From Azolla caroliniana (lineage: Eukaryota; Polypodiophyta): DNA of 64,000 nt. Position numbers and translations under genes: made by a program. Of this stretch, positions 21,650-30,500 are shown piece by piece (the first letter of the stretch is position 1; each line of letters begins with the position of its first letter). The stretch spans positions 22,072,001-22,136,000 of the forward strand of contig JBHGNT010000007.1 in assembly GCA_043228905.1 (NCBI GenBank), in the 5' to 3' direction. A model generated the notes under the pieces. The model had not been told where the DNA came from. It searched no databases and was given only the letters and a program-made list of their open reading frames with translations.

Positions 21650-22428
21650 TGGTCCGATGATAGCGTGGGCTCCTACGGATGGAGCTTCTCTTGGGTAGCG
21701 GTTTCGCTGTCTGGTACTATGGGGGACTCCGCTCGTCGGTCCGTTGTCGTGAAGATTTTCGTCCACAAGCGGAAACCCGAGCAACGAGAGCCAAAGAGCG
21801 ATGTGCAACGTTGCACACGGACATAATGTATTTGTAATAGTAATAAAGGTATAAAGGTGATGTGGTTGTACGCACATCCACGCGAGAGAGAGAGAGAGAG
21901 GTACTATGCGGTACATAGGTACCTAGTTGTTTGTGAGGAGGTGGGAGTTAAGGGGCCATCAATCTCACCCTCCCCCAAATCAAGGCAAATATCCCCTTTG
22001 AATGAAAAGGGGATATTTTAGTCTCACTTTTGTAAACGGTCTTCCCTCCTTGTGCTATAAAAGGAGAGAGAAGGCACCATTGTGGGGGTTGCCTATTTTG
22101 AGTGTGCGAGGTATACCACATAGGTCGAGCGTTAGGGTTCGGTTAGGGTTTTCTTCTTGGGTTTTCCTTTAGGGTTTTCTTATAGTCGTTTGGTGCGGCC
22201 ATGGCGGCCACCATTGTAAAGCGTTTATGTTTCTTAATCGAACTTCTTGTTGAGTATCTTGACTCCATCTTCTTCATCTTCTTCTATCATAATGTCATAT
22301 TCGTTCTCTTCTCCTCTTGAGCTATGAGCTAATCTTCCATTCGTTGTCTTAACCTTTCTCCTCTTCTCCCTAGTCCAAGACCCCCGTGGTCCCGCCCCTT
22401 CCACACGCACGCACGTAACAACGCGACA
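21650..22428 (+). repeat. Element D 5' LTR
   Basis: About 779 bp. Contains TATAAAA at 22056-22062 with a GA-rich tract upstream. The CGACA end is certain from comparison with 31996. The start at TGGTCC is inferred from the CCGTG duplication, because the 3' copy has lost this part. Confidence 0.7.
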
Positions 22429-22432
22429 TCTT

Positions 22433-22450
22433 TGGTGAACCCGACGTGAA
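22433..22450 (+). promoter_or_regulatory. Element D primer-binding site, tRNA-Trp-like
   Basis: TGGTGAACCCGACGTGA, four bases after the LTR, matches the classic tRNA-Trp primer complement except for one base. It is closely related to the site of element A. Confidence 0.65.
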
Positions 22451-22465
22451 GGGCGGCAAGGGAGC

Positions 22466-22780
22466 ATGGAGATTGAAGAAGACTTCGACTTCGAGGAGAT
22501 GATGGCAAAGATCATGATGGATGCGCGACGGAAAAAGGCGAGGCGAGATGCGGCTCAACAAGCCGTCGAGAGGGTGGTCGATCGAGTCGGCCGATTCAAC
22601 GGGGACGATATCCCGAGGTTCTTGGAAGCGTACGATGCCGAGATGGCGAAAGGGGGCGTAGACGAGGCGATGCGGCTAGAGTATTTTCCTCGAGTGGCGG
22701 CCGTATCGGTGCACAAGGAGGTCAAGGAGCTACGAGAAGCTCATGAGTCGTGGGTGTCCTTTGAGGGAGCCCTATTGTAG
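22466..22780 (+). pseudogene. gag: Element D gag N-terminal fragment
   Basis: 104 codons from the ATG at 22466, related to the first 130 residues of element A gag: acidic start, AVERVVDRVGRFNG, then LREAHESWVSFEGALL. It stops at TAG (22778-22780), where a Gln codon would fit, and similarity continues for a few residues (AYGYTEP). Downstream the gag core and zinc knuckle are not recognisable. A fragment this short is unlikely to form particles by itself. Confidence 0.75.
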
Positions 22781-22903
22781 GCGTACGGGTACACGGAACC
22801 GGAAGGAGGAGGTCGACATGAGTTCGATCGGTGGGGGTGCCGGCAACATGATGCGAGGCGGTCGGCCACAACACGGCCCGCGAGCGGCGGAGAAGAGAGA
22901 GCG

Positions 22904-23854
22904 GTGAGTGGGTACGCACTACCGCCGGAAGAGAGCTCAACGCAAAACGGTTCGGAGGAGCTCGACCTAGAGGTGCTAATACGGGAGGCATGCGAGCTTG
23001 TGAAGGCGAAAATCGGAGCCGAAGAAGGGCTTGTTATGGAGACAGGCCGAAGGCGATCGGAAGATGCGGAGGAAGAAGCCTCCCTAGACGTAGAAGACGG
23101 GGCCTATACAGAGGCCGGGAGAGCGTACGATGGTGACATGGGAGAGCGTGCGAAAAGAGCGACTCTCTCGTCTTGCGGCGAATGGACAACCATGGAGGCC
23201 GATAACTACGGATTCGGGACATGGCGGCCCGAAACATCAAGGGAGGAGGAGACAAGCGGCGGTGCCGCGACCTTACACACACCGGCCCTAGAGGCACCGG
23301 CGGTCGGCCCGATTACCGGTGTGAGACCTAGAGCAACGGGCGGTGGCGGCGGCAAGGCGGGCAACCGAGACAACGGTATGGAGACCGTGGAAGAGGAGGC
23401 GACAAGCATAATTGATGCTTGCATATACGGAGGCGGGGTAGCCACGGACGACGATGTCCGAATGGAGGTGGCTACGGGCATAGCATCGACGAGCGGCGGC
23501 GTTGCTACCTTACACGCACCGGTTCAAGAGACCCCGGCGGCCGGCCCGAGTGCCCGCGTGAGACTTAGGGTAATGAACGGTGGCGGCGGCAAGGTGGACG
23601 ACCACGACGACGATGTGGGAGAGGGTGCGGAGCGAGCGACCCTCTCGACTTGTGGAAAGAGGACGGCCATGGATGAGGCCGATATCTACGGAGCAATGGA
23701 CGCCACTTCGAGAGTGGGCGAAAGTTTCGGGACGCGGTTGCCCGAAATGTTCTACGAGGATTTCGCGAGCATACTCGAGGCTTGTGAAATCGAGGAAGAA
23801 GAGGAGACGAGCGGCGGTGCCACGACCTTCCACACACCGGTCCTGTCGGTGTGA
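22904..23854 (+). CDS. Element D repeat-rich hypothetical frame 1
   Basis: 316-codon open frame of Gly/Glu/Ala/Thr-rich sequence with no domain I recognise. It holds diverged internal repeats built around SGGAATLHTP...GGGGGKAGNRDN, beginning near 23261, 23502 and 23812. The third repeat lacks about 24-30 bases, which shifts the frame and ends the protein. The plus strand is strongly purine-rich. It occupies the place where gag C-terminus and pol would be in A. It may be degenerate non-coding repeat DNA that happens to stay open. Confidence 0.35.
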   Translation: MSGYALPPEESSTQNGSEELDLEVLIREACELVKAKIGAEEGLVMETGRRRSEDAEEEASLDVEDGAYTEAGRAYDGDMGERAKRATLSSCGEWTTMEADNYGFGTWRPETSREEETSGGAATLHTPALEAPAVGPITGVRPRATGGGGGKAGNRDNGMETVEEEATSIIDACIYGGGVATDDDVRMEVATGIASTSGGVATLHAPVQETPAAGPSARVRLRVMNGGGGKVDDHDDDVGEGAERATLSTCGKRTAMDEADIYGAMDATSRVGESFGTRLPEMFYEDFASILEACEIEEEEETSGGATTFHTPVLSV

Positions 23855-24216
23855 GACTTAGAGAGATGGACGGTGGCGGCGGCAAGGCGGGCAACCGAAA
23901 TGACGAAGAGGAGGTTTGTAGCGGACGGAGGCGATATCCCTCGACACCGGGGCTGGAGACTTCGACGGTTGCGCCCGAGGGCGGACATAAGACCGGGGAG
24001 ATGGGCGGTGGCCGTGAGCATGAGAGGCCCGGAGTGGGCACGTGCGAAAAGACCGAAGGAGAGGTCCGGAGCGGCATCGAGGAGAGAGTCGGGAACCGAC
24101 CCGACCGAAAGATGAGCCGGTCGGTAATCCGACCTGATCGGTAATCCGACCGGAAGAAGAGTGAATCGGGGGCCGATCAACCGGGCACGAACCGAAGGAA
24201 GCCGGCAAGACCGGGA

Positions 24217-25740
24217 TTGTTTGATCGATTCGTAGACGGCCGGGTACGGTTACGGTGGGAGCCGGTGAGAGCGAGAAGGAGACCTAGTGGGCACGGTGAT
24301 CACGGCTTGCTAGAAGACCGAGAGCGAGAGGGACCTTCCACACCCATTCTAGAGACTTCGGCGGTTGCGGATCAACGTGAGACCGGAGAGACGGCGGGTG
24401 GCGGCGAGGAGTCGGAGGCTGAAGCGGACAAAGTTATCAGAGCGGGTATCCGGTATGAGATGATGGACGAGCGGGTCCAAGATGGCGAGCTCGAGTCGGA
24501 ACGGGCTACGGTGACAAAGGAAGAAGTGGCCGACGCGGAGGTCGGGTCTACGGCGGATGAAGGGCATAACACGAAGCATGCACTACGGTCGGTGAAGGGC
24601 CCAAGAACGAGCATGCATCCGAGAGAGCGTCAACGAGTGACCGGAAACGGTGGACCGATTGAGCCTTTGAGAGGCGAGGACTCGGTGTTGAACCGAGAGT
24701 GGGAGGAACCCTCCACACCTACCCGTGAGGCATCGACGGTCGCGGATCGAAAGGAGAACGAAGAAGCGGTGGGTGGCGGCGAGGAGTTGGAGACCGACGC
24801 GGAGGTCGGGTCTACGGCGGAAGCACGACACGAGACGCATGCAATACGGCCGGTGGAGGGCCAAGACACAAGCATGCATACAGCGGATGGGCGACAACGA
24901 TTGACCGACGATAACGGTCGGGTCAAGCCTTCGAGAGGCAAGCGCGGGATGAAGGACGGCGCGGCGAAACACCAAGATCGACGACATGGGCCGAGCGCGA
25001 TCGGCATGAGCGGAGAGTTGTATCTAGGAAAACGGAGGAGATGCGCGGAGAACAGCGGGGTACACACCGGGAAGAGAAAGCGCGGCGGCTTCCCGGAGGG
25101 CATACAAGGCCAAGCGGGCCAAGAGGGCGCAAGTCGAGGCGAGGCGATAACGAGAGCCTCGAGGGACACCGACACGGAGGTCGGGATGACGATACACTCT
25201 ACTACGAGAGAGCACGGCGAAAAAGGGGAAAGCGAAAAACGCGTGATGGGGTCATCGAAGGACCGAAGCACGAGCACACATTCGGAGGGCAACATCGACA
25301 TACGGGGAAAGCCTACGGAAGGCAAGCGCGGAGCGGAGAGAGTCGGCACGCCGAGGTGTGCGGCACGCAAAGGGCGGAATCTGGCATGCGACAGGGAGCG
25401 CATCCGGAGGATATACGAGGCGGACAAAGGAAGAGAAACCGGGTCGGCGACGGCGTTCAGGAGGACCGAACGGGGAGGAAAGCACGGGCATCGGATACGG
25501 CGGGTCAGATGTAGTCGGTGGTTCAAGGACCCACGGTGGACGTGGCGGATCGGGTGGAGGCAACGACTCGGCGAACATCGTCGAGTGTGGCGGATCGGAT
25601 GGCGGTGGTTCGTGTGGACGGGGTGGTCTTGCTCGAAGTGGAAGACAAAGCCGGGCAGGCCCACGAGGACGCTAAGGACTCGGTCGGTCATCCACGCGAG
25701 AGAGAGAGAGAGAGGTACTATGCGGTACATAGGTACCTAG
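24217..25740 (+). CDS. Element D repeat-rich hypothetical frame 2
   Basis: 507-codon open frame, Glu/Arg/Gly-rich and without recognised domains. It contains two diverged repeats of about 370 bp, beginning near 24337 and 24710 (ETSAVADQRE and EASTVADRKE, then EVGSTAD and EVGSTAE). The last about 17 codons lie in the 3' LTR remnant, so the stop is supplied by the LTR. A coding role is uncertain. The low-complexity composition allows long open frames by chance. Confidence 0.3.
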   Translation: MFDRFVDGRVRLRWEPVRARRRPSGHGDHGLLEDREREGPSTPILETSAVADQRETGETAGGGEESEAEADKVIRAGIRYEMMDERVQDGELESERATVTKEEVADAEVGSTADEGHNTKHALRSVKGPRTSMHPRERQRVTGNGGPIEPLRGEDSVLNREWEEPSTPTREASTVADRKENEEAVGGGEELETDAEVGSTAEARHETHAIRPVEGQDTSMHTADGRQRLTDDNGRVKPSRGKRGMKDGAAKHQDRRHGPSAIGMSGELYLGKRRRCAENSGVHTGKRKRGGFPEGIQGQAGQEGASRGEAITRASRDTDTEVGMTIHSTTREHGEKGESEKRVMGSSKDRSTSTHSEGNIDIRGKPTEGKRGAERVGTPRCAARKGRNLACDRERIRRIYEADKGRETGSATAFRRTERGGKHGHRIRRVRCSRWFKDPRWTWRIGWRQRLGEHRRVWRIGWRWFVWTGWSCSKWKTKPGRPTRTLRTRSVIHARERERGTMRYIGT

Positions 25741-25765
25741 TTGTTTGTGAGGAGGTGGGAGTTAA
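25689..25765 (+). repeat. Element D 3' LTR remnant, left part
   Basis: Identical to 21875-21951 (starting CATCCACGCGAG). Its last five bases GTTAA are the target duplicated by element E. Confidence 0.85.
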
Positions 25766-25767
25766 TG

Positions 25768-25832
25768 TCATAACTAGACTCGAACCCATAACCTTTTGTT
25801 ACACGGGTCGAGACTTTACCATTAGGTTATGA
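25768..25832 (-). other. tRNA-like sequence in the element E LTR
   Basis: The minus strand reads TCATAAC...GTTATGA, a perfect 7-base pairing of the ends. It also has an A-box-like TAACCTAATGGTA and the B-box-like GGTTCGAGTCT. CGTGTAA in the middle suggests a degenerate tRNA-Thr(TGT). The internal arms do not pair well. A copy lies at 31058-31122. Confidence 0.4.
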
Positions 25833-25941
25833 GTTGTAATTTGAAGGATATTATTTTCATTTAGGTTTTATTAGGAAATTGATGTATATTCCAGATTTCT
25901 CTGGAACATTCTAGAAACTTCAGGAGTATTCCTGAAGACAC

Positions 25942-25986
25942 TATAAAAGGAGGCGCAAGGCATTAGTTCGAACCAAATCGGTTCAA
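25942..25986 (+). promoter_or_regulatory. Element E TATA box, predicted RNA start and self-primer
   Basis: TATAAAA at 25942-25948. The predicted start about 30 bases downstream falls at 25971-25975, right before AAATCGGTTCAA (25975-25986). That 12-mer is the exact complement of the primer site at 26223-26234. The segment can also form a hairpin through GAACC and GGTTC. Confidence 0.65.
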
Positions 25987-26222
25987 CGCCAGTCTTAAGC
26001 CTTCTAACTACTGTTGTATATCTTCCGTCATATAATACATATATCTTTCGCATCATCATTCTCTCTCTCTCTCTCTCTCTCTCACTCACTCATTCCTTCT
26101 CTCAAAGTTCGACACCTCTCATAGTACTAATCCTTCTCTGTCTTAGTACTATTCCCCAACAATAGTACTAATCCTTCTTTTAGTACTAATTCCTTCTCTG
26201 CCTTAATAGAGTTCCTGACAGT

Positions 26223-26234
26223 TTGAACCGATTT
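26223..26234 (+). promoter_or_regulatory. Element E primer-binding site (self-priming)
   Basis: TTGAACCGATTT, two bases after the LTR end, the usual spacing left by integrase trimming. It does not match the initiator-Met primer complement seen in elements F, G and H, but pairs over 12 of 12 bases with the start of R. Confidence 0.65.
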
Positions 26235-26309
26235 CGTCCTACTAGTCTCCCTCTTCCTTCTGTCTCTCTCCTTTCCTACTAGTCTCTTATTTCCCTTTTC
26301 CTTCATCCC

Positions 26310-27479
26310 ATGGCCACCGTTAGCGCTGAAGAGTATCAATCCGTTTTCTCGGAATTTCAATGCTTGAAAGAGAAGTTTCATGCTTTGGAACAAGAAAATC
26401 AACGCTTGTTGGGGGATCTTCAGCAAATTTCCTTAGAAAAGCAGCAAACGCAACAACAGCATGGGGAACTTGCGTTACGCGTGCAACAACTCGAAGCAAC
26501 CATCGTAGCAATGCAACAACAAGGGCACGGAGCACAAGGGATTCATAAAGAACCCAAGATTGGCCTTCCCACGAAGTTCGATGGAACGCGATCGCAGTTT
26601 AGAGGGTTTCTTAACCAGGTACGGTTAGTTATTCAAATGCATCCGTCCCGATATCCCACCGATGCATCACGAGTGGGTTTAGTAGGCACGTTGTTAAATG
26701 GCTCAGCATTAGCATGGTTCGCTCCGCTACTAGAAAAGGAATCTCCAGTACTAAATAATTTTGAAGAATTCATAAGTGAGTTTAAAGCATGTTTTGGAGA
26801 TACTGACAGCATAAGGACGGCAATCAACAAAATCCGGCGATTACGCCAAGGTGACCGTCCAGCCTCCGCATATGCTGCAGATTTCCGCCTACTCGCCGCC
26901 GATATCCCCTGGGATGATCAAGCATTGATGGAGCAGTTCCGCTATGGTCTACGCAACGATGTCAAGGATTTACTCTTGACTTTCCCTGAAGAGCCAAAAT
27001 CATTAACAGAAGCAATCAGTCGAGCGGTCAGATGTGACAACCGCCTCTTCGAGCGACGTTCGGAACGACAATTTCAGATGCCGAGGGCAAGATCCGAGCC
27101 TACCTATGCCTCAGTGGTAGCGAAACCTTTTCAAAGGGAGTCACATAATGCGCCTCCAGTAAGTACTCCAACTCCAATGGAAATTGACACTACACGTCGT
27201 CGTGGGCCGCTATCGGAGGAGGAAAAGCAACGACGCCGAACAAACCGATTATGCCTTTATTGCGGTGGACCAGGGCATATCGCGATAAACTGTCCCCATA
27301 GACCAAGAAGGCAGGTAAACCAAGTCATTGTTAGTTCTGACTATACTAAACCCGAGTCTATGTCAGTAGGAATCTCTGATAATCCTCATAGTCATAATAG
27401 TCCTAATAGTACTAATAGTCCGAATCTCGCAAACAAATTTGATGTCCTTAGCCAATTAGAAGAAGAGTTAAACGACTAA
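26310..27479 (+). CDS. gag: Element E gag
   Basis: 389 residues from ATG 26310. Residues 10-75 are a Gln-rich coiled coil (QVLE-type heptads, QQQHGELALRVQQLEATIVAM). The capsid core follows with LPTKFDGTRSQFRGFLNQV, LNGSALAWFAPLLE and FEEFISEFKACFGD, the pattern of sushi/PEG10-type gag. One zinc knuckle, CLYCGGPGHIAINC, sits near residue 316 after an Arg/Lys-rich stretch. Gag forms the particle and binds the RNA. The stop TAA (27477-27479) comes four bases after a slippery heptamer, so some ribosomes should shift to pol. No damage seen. It overlaps the pol frame by 28 bases. Confidence 0.93.
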   Translation: MATVSAEEYQSVFSEFQCLKEKFHALEQENQRLLGDLQQISLEKQQTQQQHGELALRVQQLEATIVAMQQQGHGAQGIHKEPKIGLPTKFDGTRSQFRGFLNQVRLVIQMHPSRYPTDASRVGLVGTLLNGSALAWFAPLLEKESPVLNNFEEFISEFKACFGDTDSIRTAINKIRRLRQGDRPASAYAADFRLLAADIPWDDQALMEQFRYGLRNDVKDLLLTFPEEPKSLTEAISRAVRCDNRLFERRSERQFQMPRARSEPTYASVVAKPFQRESHNAPPVSTPTPMEIDTTRRRGPLSEEEKQRRRTNRLCLYCGGPGHIAINCPHRPRRQVNQVIVSSDYTKPESMSVGISDNPHSHNSPNSTNSPNLANKFDVLSQLEEELND

Positions 27480-27509
27480 GTCCAGCCAAAATAGGAGCCG
27501 TTTGGTTGG
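27467..27509 (+). promoter_or_regulatory. Predicted -1 ribosomal frameshift signal between gag and pol, element E
   Basis: The slippery heptamer G-TTA-AAC lies in the gag frame at 27467-27473. After an 8-base spacer, CCAGCCAAA (27482-27490) can pair with TTTGGTTGG (27501-27509), giving a 9-bp stem with one G-T pair and a 10-base loop. GUUAAAC is the heptamer used by equine arteritis virus. A -1 shift here leads straight into pol. Confidence 0.7.
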
Positions 27510-30500
27510 ACAGCCCTAGATCTGTGCAGCCCATTAGTGGTTCCATTCCCTCTAAGCAAGTTAGTGATGTGTTCGTAGTCCAAGTAGCAGTTAGTACTAA
27601 AAGTACCCCTCCAGTACATACCTTAGCCCTTCTAGATTCCGGAGCTAATTCTTGCTTCATGGATAGGAATTTTGCCCGAGCTCATCAGATATCTCTCAGA
27701 AAGCTCCCATGTCCAGCCTCAGTAGTAGTCATTGATGGTCGTCCCATTGCTTCTGGTAATATCATAGAAGAGTCGGAACCCGTTAATATTGTCCTAGATA
27801 ACTTAACATGTGTAGTATCATTTAATATTATTAGTATTCCAGAACATCCCATAGTTTTAGGATTACCATGGTTCGAGTTACATGACCCAGACATAGATTG
27901 GAGGACAAGGGAAATCCGGTTGCGACAAACCCAAGGATCTACCCAGAAGGTTGCAACCATTTCGCTACGTCAGTTGCGTGAGGAAGGGCGCAAGGAGGAA
28001 ATGTTTCTCTTTGCAATATCAGTACAACCCTCCAGCACCACCAAAGAGGAGTCCACCGTTCAACTTCCCGAGAAGTATCGTCAGTATGCTGATGTGTTCG
28101 ATAAAGTACAAGCCAACACACTTCCTCATCATCGGCCGTACAACTGCGCCATCGACTTACAACCGGGAAAAGAGCCGCCATGGGGGCCGATCTACAATTT
28201 GTCACCAACCGAGCTAGAAGTCCTTCGAGCCTATATAGAGGAGAATTTGGAGAACGGTTTCATTCGGCATTCGAAATCTCCAGCCGGCGCACCCATTTTC
28301 TTCGTCAAGAAAAAAGATGGCTCGCTTCGACTCGTTGTAGATTACCGTGGCTTGAATAAGGTCACAGTAAGAAATAGGTATGCTCTTCCCCTTATCTCAA
28401 GTCTTTTAGAACGGATCAACGGTGCCAGGTTCTTCACGAAGATCGACTTACGAGGAGCCTATAACCTCGTACGGATCCGACCAGGAGATGAATGGAAGAC
28501 CGCGTTTCGCACCAGATATGGGCACTTCGAGTATACGGTCATGCCGTTCGGACTCACTAATGCGCCGGCAGTCTTCCAGCACATGGCGAATGATATATTT
28601 CGAGATCTCTTGGATGATTTTTTGATCATCTATTTGGATGATCTACTGGTTTATTCAAAGACCCAAGAAGAACATGATTCTCATGTACTATTAGTACTAA
28701 AACGACTTCGAGAACATGGTCTGTATGCAAAGTTAGAGAAATGTAGTTTCGGGTGCAACCAAGTGGAGTTTCTCGGCTATGTCATCTCCTCAGAAGGCAT
28801 ATCTATGGACCCAGCCAAGGTCAAAACGGTGATAGAATGGCACACTCCGCGTTCGGTGCGGGATGTGCAATGCTTCCTAGGCTTTGCAAATTTCTACCGG
28901 AAGTTCATACAAAATTACTCAAAAATTGTGCTGCCTCTCACACAACTCACCAGGAAGGGACAATCATTCATTTGGTCTAAAGAGACGGACATGGCTTTCG
29001 AGAGTCTTAAGAAGGCGTTTACATCAGCTCCAATTTTAGGTCATGTGGATCCGGAAAAACCATTCATTATCGAAGCTGATGCATCGGATTTCGCATTGGG
29101 GAGCATTCTGTCACAACAGGGTAACGACGAGAAGCTACATCCTGTGGCTTTCCACTCCCGTAAGTTTGACGCCGCCGAAATCAACTACGAAATTCATGAT
29201 AAAGAGCTATTAGCAATAGTTGATTCTTTTATGCAATGGAGGCATTTCCTGGAGGGATCTCCTCATCAGGTCACTGTATTCAGTGACCACAAGAACCTTG
29301 CCTACTTTCAAGATGCTCGTGTACTGAATCGACGTCAAGCTCGGTGGGCCCATTTCCTCACACGCTTCGACTTCAAAATTACATATCGTCCGGGGAAGCA
29401 CCAAGGGAAGGCAGATGCATTATCACGGCGTTCGTATCTAACACCACGTCCCGGTGAGCCAGCTTTCGATAACCAGAAGCAAGTAATCTTGGGTCCAGCA
29501 CGACTGCAAGCAGCACAGATCTTTGACATGCCCGTGGATTCCGACATTACCAATACTATACGTGAGGACTTGAAGACTGACGCTTTCGCCCAAGCTATAC
29601 TAGCACAAATTGACCCCTCTCGAGCGTCATGTTCACAATCACAATCACCAGGTACGGATTATCGGCAATTCAAATACTGTGATGGATTACTCTTCTTTAA
29701 AGAACTTTTGTATGTTCCTAATGGTTCTTGCTGCCTTCGAGTAGTACAAAACTGCCATGACACATATACAGCAGGACATTTTGGTAGTACTAAAACATTA
29801 GATTTAGTACAACGATCATTCTGGTGGCCCCGTATGCGACAATTTGTCGAAGATTTTGTTCGGACTTGCGATACATGCTGCAGAGCGAAAATGCCAAGAC
29901 ATCATCCATATGGTTTATTAGAACCATTACCAATTCCAAGCAAGCCATGGCAATCCATTGCTCTTGACTTCATTACAGATCTTCCAGTCTCTAAGGGATT
30001 CAGTGCGATTCTCACAGTGGTGGATCGATATACGAAGATGGCTCATTTCTTACCATGTACTAAAGAAATATCTAGTGAAGACACCGCCGAAATTGTCATG
30101 CGGGAAGTATGTCGGCATCATGGACTCCCTGATAATATCATCAGCGATCGTGGACCCCAGTTTGTGTCAAAATTTTGGAAGCACCTTTTTAAAATGCTGA
30201 AGGTCACTTGTAACCTCTCCTCCGGCTACCACCCACAAACCGACGGTCAAGCCGAACGAACAAATCAAACACTGGAGCAGTATCTGCGGTGCTTTCTCAA
30301 CTATCATCAGAATGACTGGGCAGATATTCTTCAGTTCGCCGAATTTGCCTATAATAACGCTATCCACGCATCGACTAAAGTCACGCCATTCTACGCTTAT
30401 ACGGGATATCATCCCCGGTGGTGTGTCCTTGAAACCCCAGAAGTGTCCACAAATCCTTGCGCGGAGGATCGTTTGGAGCGGTTACGCAAGATACAAGCGG

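Larger units (their letters stand above)
25766..26220 (+). repeat. Element E 5' LTR
   Basis: 455 bp, TGTCA...TGACA. The 3' part has four repeats of a TAGTACTAATCCTTCT-like motif and a CT microsatellite (26060-26083). The first 67 bp hold a tRNA-like sequence on the opposite strand. Confidence 0.95.

Noticed and set aside
21868-21900. GA-rich run before 21900 as a polypurine tract with the D LTR starting at 21890
   Set aside because: The same run is inside the 5' LTR context, and the CCGTG duplication places the LTR start at 21650. The alternative was not fully excluded.
24630-25730. 366-codon minus-strand frame opposite the repeat-rich part of element D
   Set aside because: Low-complexity shadow without domains. 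Its N-terminus is LTR sequence.
26060-26083. CT microsatellite as a regulatory element
   Set aside because: It is the only difference between the two E LTRs and behaves as a length-variable simple repeat.
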